From Luscinia megarhynchos (Eukaryota; Chordata; Aves; Passeriformes; Turdidae), in assembly GCA_034336665.1 (NCBI GenBank), contig JAPFBE010000003.1, forward strand, positions 35,376,360 to 35,440,359: a DNA stretch of 64,000 nucleotides, written 5' to 3'. A program made the translations under genes and the position numbers. Positions 24,901 to 38,380 of the stretch are shown piece by piece. Within the stretch, counting starts at the first letter, position 1. Each line of letters begins with the position of its first letter. The notes below the pieces were generated by a model that did not search any database, had not been told where the DNA came from, and saw nothing but the letters and a program-made list of their open reading frames with translations.

Positions 24901-25939
24901 ATTTATGGCTGCTATAAAGGAAAAAGAATCTCTTGTCTCTGAAAAACAACACTGAGATGGTGCAGCCAGAGTCTGTTTGGAGGAAATCCAGCATCTCCTA
25001 TAAACAGTTTCACCATATTTAACACAAGTGCCTCCAAATAATAGTAATATTTTGCTCTCAATATTATTTTGGCCTTTGACCAATGTTCCATTTTATGTCC
25101 AGTCTCTGTTACAATGCTTTTGACCTGTTATGCACTGATCTTTCTTTCAGAAGAGATAAACTTCTAAAAATAGGTCTTTATCTTCCCAAGACTAATTTAT
25201 AACTATGCAGCAGATTAAAATTTCACTGATGAATGGGGAACTGCTGATGGAGCTCAGCCAACACTAAAATACCCAATCTCACTTTGGTATCTTCCAAGTA
25301 TTCTCTTCTTCAGCACAATACTCTCATATTATTTCTGCTCAATGACCTCTATGTCATGATTCTGCAGTTAAAGACTGAAATATTCAGCAGTTGCATGTAA
25401 CTGGGGTCAAAGATATGGCTGATATATCTTCTGGAAGAAGAAGGTTGAATGTGGCTTAAAAAAAAAAAAAAAAAAAAAGAAAAAAGAAAAAAAACTTCAA
25501 AAGAAAAAGAAAAAAAAGGCCCCCAAAACACATTCCAAAACTTCTAGTTTGTGGACTAATAGTCTAGCAATTCAAAGATAATTGAACAAATCACTGAATA
25601 GTCTTTAAACAGTATGACAGAGATCATGCTTTCCCCTAGGAGTTCACAATAACTTTGGAGTGAAGGCTCTAGTTAATAATTATGTTTACACTAGTCTGTA
25701 TTTGGAACAAGCATTAGTATTTTGAGTACAGACACTTCCTTGCCCCACAGTCATCTTCACTGGCTCTGCATGTTCATGTCTACCTACACACACTTGTCTG
25801 CCACAAGATTTCTTGCTTAATGAGAGGTTAGTTTATAACTGCTTGATGACAATTGCCTAGAAAAATCACAGGAATGACTTACCACAGGGTAAGCAGGGTA
25901 TAAAAACAAAATATATAGTATATTTTATGCAAATCCATC
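24901..25939. other. Gene-free AT-rich stretch with poly-A tract
   Basis: No gene is supported. A long A-rich tract lies inside it (listed separately). No AATAAA signal or retroposed body was seen just upstream of that tract. Confidence 0.55.
25458..25518 (+). repeat. Poly-A / A-rich low-complexity tract
   Basis: An uninterrupted A21 run is followed by A-runs broken by single G residues and one CTTC. No polyadenylation signal lies within 30 bases upstream, so it does not look like a retroposed mRNA tail. It produces a Phe-rich minus-strand frame that is an artefact. Confidence 0.9.
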
Positions 25940-26240
25940 TAAAGGTGGCTTAAAAGAAGGTTGGAGTAGGACTTTTCACAAGGTAGTGATATGAGAAGGG
26001 TGAATGGCTAAAGCTGGTAGGTTTAGATTGGATATTAGGAAGAAATTCTTCACAGCAAGGTCATGGAGAACAGAAACAGATTGCCCAGAGAAATTTTGGA
26101 CTTCCCATCCCTGCAGCTGTTCCAAGATGAGCCTCTGAGTAACCTGCTTTGGTGGAAGGTGTCCCTGCCCATGGCAGGGGTGTTGGAACTAGAGGTTCTT
26201 TAAAGTCCCTTCCAACCCAAAGTATTCTGTGATTCTGATT
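25940..26240 (+). mobile_element. CR1 LINE, 3'-end fragment
   Basis: This is a forward CR1 3' end of about 300 bases. It runs from GGTTGGAGTAGGACTTTTCA through GGTTTAGATTGGATATTAGG, AAGAAATTCTTCACAGCAAG, the TTGCCCAGAG block, CCATCCCTGCAGCTGTTCCA, and TGGAAGGTGTCCCTGCCCAT to the terminal CCCTTCCAACCCAAAGTATT and CTGTGATTCTG. It resembles the subfamily of the reverse copy at 9.3 kb and is fairly well preserved. It is truncated at the 5' end with only a remnant of ORF2, and is not mobile. Confidence 0.95.
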
Positions 26241-29200
26241 TTGATACAGTACATATCTGCCTGGCTCTCTTTCTATACTCTGCCTCCAGTGAAAGTGTAT
26301 GATGGAGAAAAAACTAAATATGGAGAGGAATGGCAGAACAAACAGAACAAATAGAACAAACAGTATAGGAGCAATGCTAGTTCATACCCTGATGGCATGT
26401 CCATTTGAATAATTACAGCAGTACAACTCACTTCTCTTACTTTGTGAGAGTAATCTGGGTTTCCTCATCATTTGAAACACAGAGGGATTTTTCAAACTCA
26501 GTTATCTTGATTGTGCTGAGGCAGGGGCCAGTAATATCAGCATCACAATCATCAGAGCTAGCTAGAAGGCTGCACCTGGTGAGGAAATGGTGAGAAACAT
26601 AGAAGGGTAGGACTGTGTCTTCAGCCAGGCAAAAACTGACAAGGAATCTAAACCCAAAAATTATAGGAAAGTTTCAGAAGTAATTTATCTTGACACAGGA
26701 GAAAAGTGCATTCACTTTAGGCTTAGTATAGTCTTTTTCTAAAATTTTCGCAGTCTATTGATTAACACACTACACCCAAGTTAAGGCTTCTCCTATTTTT
26801 GTCCTTATCCACCCTTGTTCCTATGGCCTCCAAATCATGCTCAACACCATGACTCTGGAAGTACTTACCAGTCTGGCAGCACATCTTAGCCTGTATGCCT
26901 AAAAATGTCTCCCTAAATGAGCATTCCATATTTCAGGGTGTCTTCAAAGACACCATAAAACACTTGCTTGAGACAGAACTCAGAATGGAACATGTATATT
27001 TTAAATAAAGTGAAAACCTCCATTAGCAGGAAAGCAGAGATTATCAAACTCCTGCTGACCAGTCTCCAGATAAGCTCAGGATTCCATGGCTGAAATGTTT
27101 TTGTGTTTATGCACTGAAGGGTCTCTTTCTTAGAAACTGTGTGTCTAGATATGTCAAATATCTACAGACTCTATGTATTGGGTTGAAAGAACTATATTCT
27201 CATTTGACACAGACAAGCAAACATCTATTGATGCCAGTAGAACTAAATCAATTTAGTTCAAAATATTTTTATTTTATCTTATCTTTTAAGGGAATTAAGG
27301 TCCCATATTTGTCACCTGCATCACTGAGAAACTACCATTTCCTCTTCCTTCACTTAAACAGCAACCATTTTTTCCACCTACCTAGACATTTTTGCTATGT
27401 TACTGACAGAAAAACTTCCAGTGTCATCTGGTCTCCTTCCAAACTGCAATATTTTGATTGGAATTTATTGCTTTTTCTCCCCCTCAGAAAATTATATACT
27501 CCTCCCTTACTCTATTAAAAAACATGCATTTTATATGTAGTCATTTAAAGGACAGATTTTCAAGAAATTGAAGACAAGTCATTCAAATTGTTACTTTGGA
27601 GAATCTTTTCATTAAATTGTAAAATCTGTTGCCAAGAATATTGCTATGTTCCCTTCCCTCTGCCCGAACTGATGAACATGTCTGAAGATAATTGGTTTCT
27701 AAAAGGTAAGAAAGTACTTGAAACTCGATCTACTGCCAACAGAGGTAGGTCCTTCAGGTAGCTGGAGAGGCTTTGCTAATGAGAGCCGGGCTCAATCATT
27801 TACATTTCTTTGGTGGTTATTTCCTCATGCAAATGAACAGACTTTTCACCACACAGAAACGGGCAACAACCGACTGTTAAATGAATTGCCTCTCACTTAA
27901 TGAAAACATCCAGCTCCTTCTTTCTTATGAGTTTACAGAAGGTTATTTGTTTGGATTATTATAATCCACAGCACTTTGATGTTCACACCACACTGGGGTT
28001 TAGAGAACAACACTATTATCTGTAATTGAAACTGCAAAGTCCCTCCCTTCAGAGACATACTACTACATTTTTATCAAAGCATGCAAAGAAAAACATATAC
28101 TGCATAATGAAGGCAGCCTAGGATATCCAAAGACTTAGTCTTTTTTTTTTTTTCATTTAATAAGGAAACAAGACACCTTGAATTTCTTAAGAGATATTCA
28201 AAGGAAGGAGGTAGGAAGTGGCTAATAAAATTAAAAAGAAACCGTTTGCGTGTTTTCGATCATCCAATTAACATACTAACAGGGTACAACCCTCAGAGTT
28301 GAGTGAAAGGGACAAGGTAACAGTATTTTAAGCCCTGTATTTCTTTTTCTTTAAGAGCAAGCAGGCCTTCAGCCTGGGGTGGTGGTCATGAAGGGAGTAA
28401 ACTAAAGTAGTTAGATCAGTGGGGAGCTTTCATCATCTCTCCTGGATTAAACACAGGCAAGAAAATAATGTCCTTAACTCCCTTCTACATTTTACAAGAA
28501 CAACAGAGACAGTGAAGTTAGTGCAAGGTAACAAAGGTGTGGTAAAAGCAAATGGTTAACTGCATGCAAATGTGGTGTTAAATTTTAATTTGCTTCTTTA
28601 TTTCTGTTCTCACACTATCCAAAAGTTGCTGCTACATCTACCAGGTGTCAGGAACATGATCCTCTTTTGTTTGATGTCAGAAAAGATCAATCTGAACCTT
28701 CCTTAGCCTCCAGCTATGTTGAATTCTGTAATGAAGAGTTAATCTATGCGCAACTTGAAGGTTAAAATTATAATTTCTTCTGTTCTCAGTAAAGGTGTAT
28801 ATCCTTGCAGATATTTTGAACCCCCCTGGGAGATCCTCCCTCATAACATATCATGGTCTGCTGAGGAATATTTTTAGACTTTTTTTTTTTTTCAAGCAAA
28901 GCTTCTCAGACCTCTGCAAATGTTTATTGGTTAAAGCTCAAAGAAAGACATCAGATGTTTGAAGAGGGTAATTTTTTTTCCCCTCAGTTATAAGGCACTC
29001 ATATGCCTATAAAAATAATTTACTTCCTTTCTTCCAGTTTATTTATCATTTACCAATAAGCATTTCTTTTTGTGTTTGTACTGGCACAAAATAGACCTAT
29101 TCCCACTGAACTATGCATTGCATATTAGAAGTTAGCCTCCAGTCACAAAGCCATTTCAAACACTGTACTAGAGCATCTCATGCATTTTCATTGGACACTG

Positions 29201-30520
29201 TTTGTACTTTCATAGCTCAACCATATTTTTAAATGTCTCTTCCACTTTGTCATCTCTCAACTTTTACTGCAAAGTGCTAAATATGCTCCTGATGCTGCTA
29301 AGCACGCGTTCTCATCAGCTGAAGAAACCAGTGAGTAACTAGTCACCATATTCTACTGACAGGATGAGTATTGTGCAACATGTCACACTGGACTCCATTT
29401 TCAGCTCTTTGCTTTACTTATTATTTACATCCTTAATTAAGATTAAAAATTTAGTAGGTTATAAACATTCTCTTCAAGAAAGAGTAGTTTTGTTGGGTTT
29501 TTTTTAAATTCTGAAAGGACATATGAAGACATATGAAAGTAAAATTCTACTTCCAGTAGCACAGGAAAAAAATCCGAAAAAAAAATATCTAGGAAATATT
29601 ATTTGAGAATAATTGTAGGTTATCTTCATCCAGGTCATGTCATTAACTTTTCATGAAGAGAAATAAAAACATTTCATGCAAGTTGCCTCCTCTGTTTGCC
29701 TTTATTACTAAGGGGAGACTTTTCCAGGAGTCAGGATAGAGTTCTCTTTTGGTTGTCTCTGTTAACAATGGACCACGATTAAGAGGAAAACAGATAACTG
29801 TGTCTGTGTTGGCAAAAGTTGTGGGTTTATATCACAGTCATTAGTTTGAGTGGTCTTGTGAAGGATGTTAAATCCTATGTGTGAAGCATAACATTAACCT
29901 TAGGTAAAAAGGAGCACAAAATCTTATTCTTACTAGGATTTTAAACAAAGGGAAGGCGAATTACTTAGCATCATTTTAAAAGTGAAATGCAGTGAAAACA
30001 TTATGAAATAATGCACCACAATAATGGGCAAATAGTAGAGAATTAATGGATAAGGTTGGATTTGTGCACTGATTAGCACAAAGAAGTTCAAAACCACTGG
30101 GTTCCATCCAAATACCAGCATTAAATAAGAACAATAATGAAAAGATTCATCCAGTAAGATACATATTTATCTTTGCCTGAACATCTTGAACACAATAAAC
30201 TCTAATCAAAATAACAGTAAGGGCTGACTTCATTTATTTCTTGCTTCTGGTTGAACAAAAGTTCATATGAAAACTGCCATCCCACAGGAATTCAGACAGA
30301 ACTTTTTTCAGTAGTGCTCATAACTTGGAAGTGAAAAAAATCTCTCTAAAGTATTGAGAAAAGTTTAAGCCAAAATAAATTATAAATTTAAAAAATAGAT
30401 TTAGGTGGAGCTGAAATTTGGAACAAATTTTTGAATTTTTTTTTTTACCTTGACTGACTTTGATCTTCATGCAGATGACTATCAGTCAGATGCCAAAATT
30501 TTTTTGGAACTCCTAAAATA
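26241..30520. other. Gene-free AT-rich stretch
   Basis: No gene is supported. A 125-codon plus-strand frame at 27141-27518 translates to Phe/Leu/Ser-rich sequence without a domain and lies in pyrimidine-rich DNA. T-runs occur at 28141-28153 and 28880-28892, and an octamer-type word ATGCAAAT lies near 27823. A donor-like AAAAGGTAAGAA at about 27704 has no convincing acceptor before it. Confidence 0.55.
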
Positions 30521-30525
30521 CAAAA

Positions 30526-30543
30526 ATACATACATACATACAG
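30526..30543 (+). repeat. (TACA)n microsatellite
   Basis: Four tandem TACA units are followed by a CAG. The tract is short and unremarkable. Confidence 0.8.
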
Positions 30544-32860
30544 CTGCTCAAATTGTTTCCATTTAGTGGTTTAAACAAAAGGCATTTATAAAATAAATTC
30601 AAAGTACCATTTTACTGCTGATGTAAATGGAAACCCATTACCCAGGAAAAGGTTCCACTTTAATTAGTTTTCAGATCATATATTTATAGTGCAACACTTC
30701 TCTACAGGTGTACATTGTAGAAGATCATATTCATAAAATGGCATTTATGAAACAGCTCTTAAAATGCATGAACCAAATTGCAACAAAAATTAGAGATTTT
30801 CTGCTGTACCATCAGGGCTACTAAGCTGACTATCCATAGCACAAGTCCTGTTGCTCCGTTGCCTCTGAACAACTATTGGAGTAAATGATAATACTACTCA
30901 TAAAATAAGAAATTACTGAATATATTATAGTCAAATTTCAGGTTCTACAGGCATTTATTTGTTCAGAAAAGTTACTCAAATATCTGCCCCCCATTCTACT
31001 CATGGGTGAGTTACAGTCTGGTTTAGAACTGCATCCTCTACTTTTCCCTGGAATGCTCAAACCTTCAGATGCTGGTGCATCTCTGCTGCTGACAGCCCTG
31101 CACATCCAGGCACTTTGATGTCCTGCCAAAGAAGGGGGAGGCAGCCTAGCTTCATGTAACTGGCCATATGAATGCTCTTTGAGTCTGCTGAGGATTATCT
31201 TTTCTGCCCAGGTGTGGGTCGTGGACCCCTAACTGTCAGGGTCTGATAGGATCTTAAGGGAATTCAAACACAGCTGGAGAATGTGGGTGTCTGCATGCTG
31301 GTGCAAGGAATGTGAATTTCCAAGAAATAATGATGGTGGGAGGAAAATACCAGGCATATTGACTGCTGACAGAAGCCACATTGGTGCCAAAACTAAGAAA
31401 TAGTCAAGAGCAGGCATTCTGAAGTTGTTACCCCTATAAGGCTGCCAGCTGAAAGGGCTTGCATGATATCAAGGACACTGTAAAGGAGCGTCCCTGTGGC
31501 ACACAGCTCTCAGCAAACTAACCATCTTCAGTTTAGGCTATCTGTATGATAAGTGTTGACAATGCAGGTTTTTCCTCTGGTCTCCCACCCTCTTTTAGAA
31601 TTTTTGTACATTTTATCCTCCTCCCTCTCCACAATTTAATAGCTTCATGTTGTGTTGATATGTGTGACAGACAGAAACAAAATTTAAAAAAGAATGCTCT
31701 GTTTTGTTCCCTGGGGGAAGGGGGGAGGGAAAATAAACCCAAACAACCAAACAATTAATTCCCTATAAAAATAGGAAATTCTGGGCACACAATGATTCAT
31801 CATATTAACAAAATAACAGAGGCAGATTTTCAGACTGCCACTGGACTCAGACATGGAAAAAATATAATATGTGAACAAAGAATCCAAAATTTTAAGATTT
31901 ACGTCTTGACAGACTCATTTCTTGCCTTATATCTTAGCAGTTCTGACATACTTTGCTCAAATTTTACTTTTTAAATGTGATATTACTGCTAAATGGAGAA
32001 GACATAGTGCTCTTATTGATGAACCAAGCAAAATCACGAGGTTTCACAAATGCAGATGATTGCTAAAAAAAAGCAAACTGGGAGGGAGGAAGAAGAGAGA
32101 AGGAGAAGGAAGGAATAGTTATCCAAACTAACATATGCAAACGAAACATATGGTTGAGCCTCCTTCTTCCACAAGCAATATACTCATTGAGGATGACTCA
32201 TAAACACATGAAGTATAGCACTTAGTACAATCTAAAATACAAAAAACATCCCATAAAACTAGTTCAGATGTGAGATGTTTATACCAGAAAAATATAATCA
32301 ACAGCTTCAAGTTCTTTGTATTTGTCTTAGGTATGTGCTATATACAAATATGCAAGCTCTTTTTTCATCTTTCTTCTTCCTATCATAAGGAAAAGAAGCA
32401 GTGGCAGTAGCCACTGTAATATATGATCTCATATATAGTCTGCAGAAATTCTGAGGTTTTTTTTTTAATAAATACTAAATTTTAAAATGCAATGGTGTGT
32501 GAGTTAATAAACAAGTTCACAAAGTGGAAAGAGTTTTATACTGATAAAATCAGCATAACTGAGTTTGAAGAATATCAAAGATCTATGCAGGGTTCTTTAA
32601 TCTGTCCAAAAACCAAAACATCATGAAATTATTCGGTGAAATACTAAGGTCTGCAAAATCTTTCCATTCCACTCAAGCTATCAGCTGAGTCTGAAATCTC
32701 TGCTCTGTAACTGCCTACATAAAGTCAACAAGATGTTGGGTATTTACTACTGGATTTTCGCCAGTAACTGTCATCCTAACATAATGCCAGAACATGGTCA
32801 GGCCCTAACACCAAAACTTGACACCAGGATATTTTCCTAGGCCTGACAGTGCAGACATAT
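30544..32860. other. Gene-free stretch
   Basis: No gene or known transposon is recognised. The section around 30950-31500 is somewhat less AT-rich and could contain old repeat material, but I recognise no family. A G-rich run (GGGGGAAGGGGGGAGGG) lies at 31713-31729. Confidence 0.5.
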
Positions 32861-33275
32861 GCTTACACTTAAATCACCAGGAAGGTCCCCAAGCACAGAG
32901 CAGGAAGAAACACTTCCCACATTACAACAAAAATCACTGGTTGTCCAGAAAGGGCAGGAGGTTACCCCTGATTTCTGAATGATGCCTATGACTTTGGCCA
33001 AGTCCTTCCCTCTGAGGACCAGGTAAGCAAGGTTCATCAGATGGGCCCTTTTTAGCATGGATGAGCTCTGGAGAACAGCTGCCTCTCAGTCTTGATCCGC
33101 TCATCTCCCTCCTGCTGGAACGAGGGGGCTGGGACAGCATCAGCATCCCATCTCTTGGCAGGCACAGGGGGTGCTCAGCTCCCTGTGCTGTTTTTGCAGA
33201 CCAAGCAGTCATTCCCCATTTCCTCCAGGTGGAAGCGTCCCCTGGGTTACATCTGGCCTATCAACTGTAATTGGA
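32861..33275. other. Less AT-rich island with overlapping short frames
   Basis: Several 67-92 codon frames overlap on both strands, including 92 codons on the minus strand at 32934-33212. None has a domain, and they share no consistent frame. A donor-like GACCAGGTAAGC occurs at about 33022 with no strong acceptor. An old repeat or plain GC variation are both possible. Confidence 0.2.
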
Positions 33276-36200
33276 CTATCTGCTGGTTTGCATAATCTAA
33301 TCAGCCACTCTTTTCACCTTTCCTAGTAAGGAGAACAAAGACCTTTGCTTAACCTTTCACTTCCACAATTTAACTCATTATTAAAATACAGCTCCAGAGT
33401 GACTCTACCTTTTCCTCATCTATTTTCTCTTTCCTCAAATGTTCATTATATCCCATAATTCTTGCTATCTATCCTTACCCTGAAACCCAAAATGAATGCA
33501 ATCTCATTGGCCATTTTTCTTGCTATCAGGAAATGCACAGAGATGAAATGAAAGAATAGCAGAATAAACCTAGACAAACATAGACTATCCTGCCAGATTT
33601 AAAACACTTACATGGGCAAAGTTCGTCACATAGTGTCTTTAGAATTGAGGTGAAATACAATAAATTAAAATTCTTAGAAAGCTCTCTTTGAGTATTATTG
33701 TATTCAAAGTAAATACAATTATATCCATTCTGCAAACTGCTTATATTAAAAACCAATTCCAAGTATTTGAAATGTTTGCCACAAGACAATGATGGTCCTT
33801 TTGATGTTCCCTTCAAATAACATAATTAGAGGACTGGGGGCAGAGTGCAGCCTTTCAAAGAGAAAAGGCTTCAAAATTGCTATTTTGTTCTAACTGTGAA
33901 GAACTCCTGGACCAAATTTTCACCAAAAGACTGTAATAAAGGGAAAAGACTGCAGCATAGCTGTGTTCAAACTTTACTCTTATGACAAAGCTGTGTATGG
34001 AGAGGATAATGTGTGATTAAAAAATGCAAATCCCCAATTCATGAAACAAACTGCAGTCTAGGTACCACAGTGCAGTGGCTTAAGACTGATTGAACCACAT
34101 TGCATGTTATGATGCATTCTTATAGAGGCTGATATAAATTTTTCTGTTCAATGCTTTACAAAACCATACAGTGTAAAGTATGAGTAATACAGGTATTATA
34201 ACATTTAGTACAGCAAAACACTCAAGAGCTCAACAGTAACAACTATATTTGGGATTAGAAATGGTTTTCAAAAGATATTTCATTAAAAGGTCGTTGAAAT
34301 GTCTTAAGCTACTGACAAACAAGGAAAGTCCGTAAAGCCAAATTCTCCATTCCTTTGCTGTAAATCTAGGTCATTATTTTCTGCAATATGGAGAGTTGGC
34401 CCTCCAAAGTTTGATAACATTTTTTTATCTCATGTCAGCCTGGTCCTTGATAAATGGAGAAGATATAATTAGTTTTTACTTCTAAGTTGGATGGCTGGCA
34501 TTCTTAGGAGAATACAAATAAAAAATGTTTTTAATAAAAAGTGTTCTCATAGTAAATTCTATATATTGGGAGAATGCAGATGATAGTGAGAAACAGATTT
34601 AATCAGGTACCCTTAGAGGTTATCTGCTGTTTATTTTAGTCTATTTGATATTCCATAAGTTGCTGACCACTATCTTACTACTTCCAAGTTATGGAAAGTT
34701 TACTTTAAATATCGTTATTTGCATATCCCCTTGTGTACAAAAACTTCACTCTCTTTCTCTTTTTCTCCCCCCCCATCTGCTATTTGTCTTATTATAAAGT
34801 GGAAAATGGAATCAGTTTATCTCAGCATATGTCATAAATAGTGCTTCATTTTGCACCCAGGAGAAAGTGAACATTGTTAGTATTCCTTAAGAGAGGATGA
34901 TAAGTCTCTTGCAGCAATCTGTAGATTTATGGGACTTAATTCTTCTGTGTCGATTCTTAAAAAACTTATGGCAGGTTGGCAGCTGCTTGATTTGGCCAAT
35001 AACCAAACTCCTGTAACCCATACCTTCAGAATAAACTGATGTTTGCAGTTCCTGCCAAGGTCATGGAAGCACTACAGGATTCACAGAAATTCACCACCCT
35101 CCATATATCTACCCTAATTTTAAGCCTTACAATGTGTAAGGCTGCTCAGCTGCTTACAAAATGGACTAAGAAGAAAGAGAAGAGTCCATAGTGAGATGTA
35201 GGGGGCAAAAACCCCAAAAACTAATATTCTTAACATATCTCTTTGCTATTAATGGTACCTTAATTTGTTAAAAAATGTTTGTCTCTGCTTTCTTCTTGGT
35301 CATATTATCATGTCCCAGGAAATAACGAGAAGACAGGAAAACAATATCCCAATGCTTGAGTTCATTTCTTCTCTACCAGCCATAGAACTTAGTTTAAAAT
35401 TCATCTTGAGCCAGATCAGGAATGGTGGGAAGGATAATGGGCCATAGCATTATCCTTTCAGCTGGCCAGCTGAAAAGGAGAAGGGCACACATGCTGCCCT
35501 AAGGACACTAAGGAGCTCATGGTTGTCTGGTGCATGGAGAAACATAACACATCCATGTCCTTTCAGTCAGGAGGCATGCCCCCAAAAAGTTTTTGTTAAA
35601 AGGCACATCTTCCATCATTTTAAATTTCTGACATTTTCTCAAGAAATATTGCAAAGTACAGGAGTATCCAGAATGAAGCCCCAAGCCTGTACCCCCTGTC
35701 AATAGACTATTTCCTATATATTATAAATAAATTAATTCTAAAGTAAAATTAAGAGTTAATCTTTCTTTCCCCCTTTTTCTTCCTCTTGAAGCAAGCTTAA
35801 CTAGCAGCAATATATCTTATTGGATTGATGCATATGTAAGTCAATATATACAGCCATAAAATGTGTTTCATAGGTATAAATGCTTACATGAATATAGGTT
35901 ACATAATACCAATATAGACATCTTTGCATGTGTCTGGACAAAGTGATTTTTTTTTTAAAGGTACTATAAATGTATATGAATCAGTTACAATAAATTGAAG
36001 CAGTTCTGCATTTAGAGCAGGTTTGCCTGGGATAAAGCAACATTGATGTACTTGTATCTCAGCAAGGCATGGTGCTGGCAGTGAAACTCTGCACGAGTGC
36101 TAGCCTGGGTTTGAGAAACAGGGCAGCAACTTTCTTCCAGAGATTTTCCAAGGCTGAGCTGACTGAGTCACAGGAACTCCTACTCCAGAGGCAGCTTTAA

Positions 36201-37214
36201 TGAGGCATCTGGATTTTTCTGAACCTGAACTGGATTTGCATGGAATGCCTATGGAAGGATTGGGGTATGCATATGTTTTTATACAGGCTAAAAGCAAATT
36301 CAGGAGCCTAGCTCGCATAAAAGCTCTGAGTTCAGTGGTTAAATCAGCACTGGTGATGCTCCAATGGTGACCCAAGTGGGGGAAAGTTGTAATGTTGCAA
36401 GGAGTGCTTCTTGCATGGGGCAAACCTGCAGGCAAGTTGGGACCTATGCCACACCTCTCTAGCTCGGTGTCTGATCTAGGGAAGTTTGAAAGAGACTAAT
36501 TTGGATTTTGTTTTCATTCTAAAGACAGGAGTTTTATGACCATGCTAGTTAAATGGAGTCTTAGGTGTCTGTGGAAATTATTGGCACAACCTGAATACAA
36601 ATAGAACTTTAAATCAGATTAAGGCTGTAAATGAGAGCAAACTATGGGTAAAACACCTGGAAAACTATGCTTTTGAAAATGTGAATATAAAAAACTTTTT
36701 TTTTGAGAACTCTTCCTAATTTAAAACTACTTCTACATTTCAAATGAGGTAGTAGGCTAAGTTGAATGGTAGTTTCTTACTTAGATAAAGTCATATCAAT
36801 TTTTCTATTTGCAGTATTGAACATAAATGTATCTTGTCTCAATTGTTTTGCTTCTAGTAAGGGTTCAGTCAATCTGTATTCTCAGTCCAAATGTGAATAG
36901 AGTTCTGGAATTCATATTACTGCCAAGTGAACCCTAATTTCTCTGTCTCTTTTAAACTGATATTAACTGAAGTGTTAGCATCATTAAAAAAAAAGAAATA
37001 CCTTCCCTTCTGTGACCTGGGCACTGTTTGGTTTACATTTCTGAGAGAATTTATGCAATTATGGCAGGGTCTTAACAGCCTTGTCCCATCATATTCATTT
37101 AGCAAATCAGGCTTGTATCTGATCCTGAATGGAGCACAGTGCTTCTGATTGCACACGGTGTGGTGTTCCTAACGCATGACTGAATGCTTGCTTTGTTCAT
37201 CTTTCCCCTGCTAG
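33276..37214. other. Gene-free AT-rich stretch
   Basis: No gene, RNA or transposon is recognised. The 111-codon minus-strand frame at 36100-36435 has no domain. A poly-C run lies near 34768-34775. The remainder is complex AT-rich sequence. Confidence 0.55.
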
Positions 37215-37248
37215 CAGCCTGTTCTCTTGTTAACTCTTTCTCAATAAG
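37215..37248 (+). other. Exon-like 34-base segment (candidate)
   Basis: The acceptor tract TTCATCTTTCCCCTGCTAG is strong and GTATGTGT follows AATAAG. A second AG three bases downstream (CAG at 37215-37217) offers a tandem acceptor. Frame three is open and frames one and two contain stops. It is probably a chance spliceable segment, and only RNA evidence could raise it. Confidence 0.1.
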
Positions 37249-38380
37249 GTATGTGTCAAGTCCTGTCCTGGAGGAAAAGATGAAGTCAACCAGATAGTTA
37301 TTGCAGTTACAGTTCAGTCACATTTAGGCGCTCAGCACCTTGTTGACTCAGTTGCAGAACTACAGACTTTCCCACACTGTTTACTTGACACTTGCAAGTC
37401 CAGCCTGTACCAACTTCTATTGTATTAAGCAAACACTCCTCCTGCACTAAAATTCCACTCATTGTTAGTGCTAAAGCAACAGGATTTTGTCCAGTTCGCA
37501 GACAGCAGAACCTATTGTTATAAAAAAACTCTCCCAAGATGGAATCTGAAAAGAATCACATGACCCAGAAAAGGATAAGCCTTCAGGAAGTCTTTAGGCT
37601 TTACCATTTTGTGAAGGCATCCCCAGAGAGAGCAGAAAATAATAAAGTAAAACATATTTCTGGACTGAAGCCTGTTCCAAAATAGATTATAGGCACTTTC
37701 AGTTGTGTGAGAAAAGATCATGTAATGGTTACTAAATGAGACTATGACTTAGGGAAGGGAGATTGTGGTGATTTAACACAAGTGAGGTCAATAAACTCGA
37801 ATAAAAGATCGTTTTTACTAAAGGGAGGAAACAAATTCATCTTTGTGAAAATAACTGCAGTTTTTAAAATATAAGGCAATTACATCACACACTGTTACAC
37901 ACGCAAACCCTACTGCTCAAATGGTCATTGACAATTCCTTCTCAGAGCAGATTTCTGGTTTTTAAAGTTAATTGCCAATTTCTTCAGAACAAAAAATGGA
38001 TATGTTGTCATTCAAATTTTTGTAGCCATACTTATGAATTTAAAGTCTGCTTAGAGTATTTAGACATAGGCAGACTCTGCTAATAAGACAAGGTTGAAAT
38101 TTCCTTTTACTGTAAGGAGACACAACTGCTTTTTTCTCACTGATTGAGATCAATACTGTAAGTTAAAGAGTTTTACTGAGTAATGTATTTTAAATATGAA
38201 TTATAAATATAAATAAACAAGGTTCTATCAGCAATTATGGAGAAAGAAAGAAAGAGATACCTTTATATATATAAGTAAACACTTTTCTTGGATAGATAGG
38301 AAAATTCACATATATGTCTACAATGCAGAACATCTCTTGTATCACCAAAATAATTAACTTTCCACCAACATCAGCCCTTT
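37249..38380. other. Gene-free AT-rich stretch
   Basis: Nothing codes here by any signal I can see. A small AAAG repeat (38241-38256) and a TA-rich run (about 38262-38274) are present. Confidence 0.55.

Noticed and set aside
25458..25518. Poly-A as the tail of a retroposed gene
   Set aside because: No polyadenylation signal and no coding remnant lie just upstream, and the tract is interrupted simple sequence.
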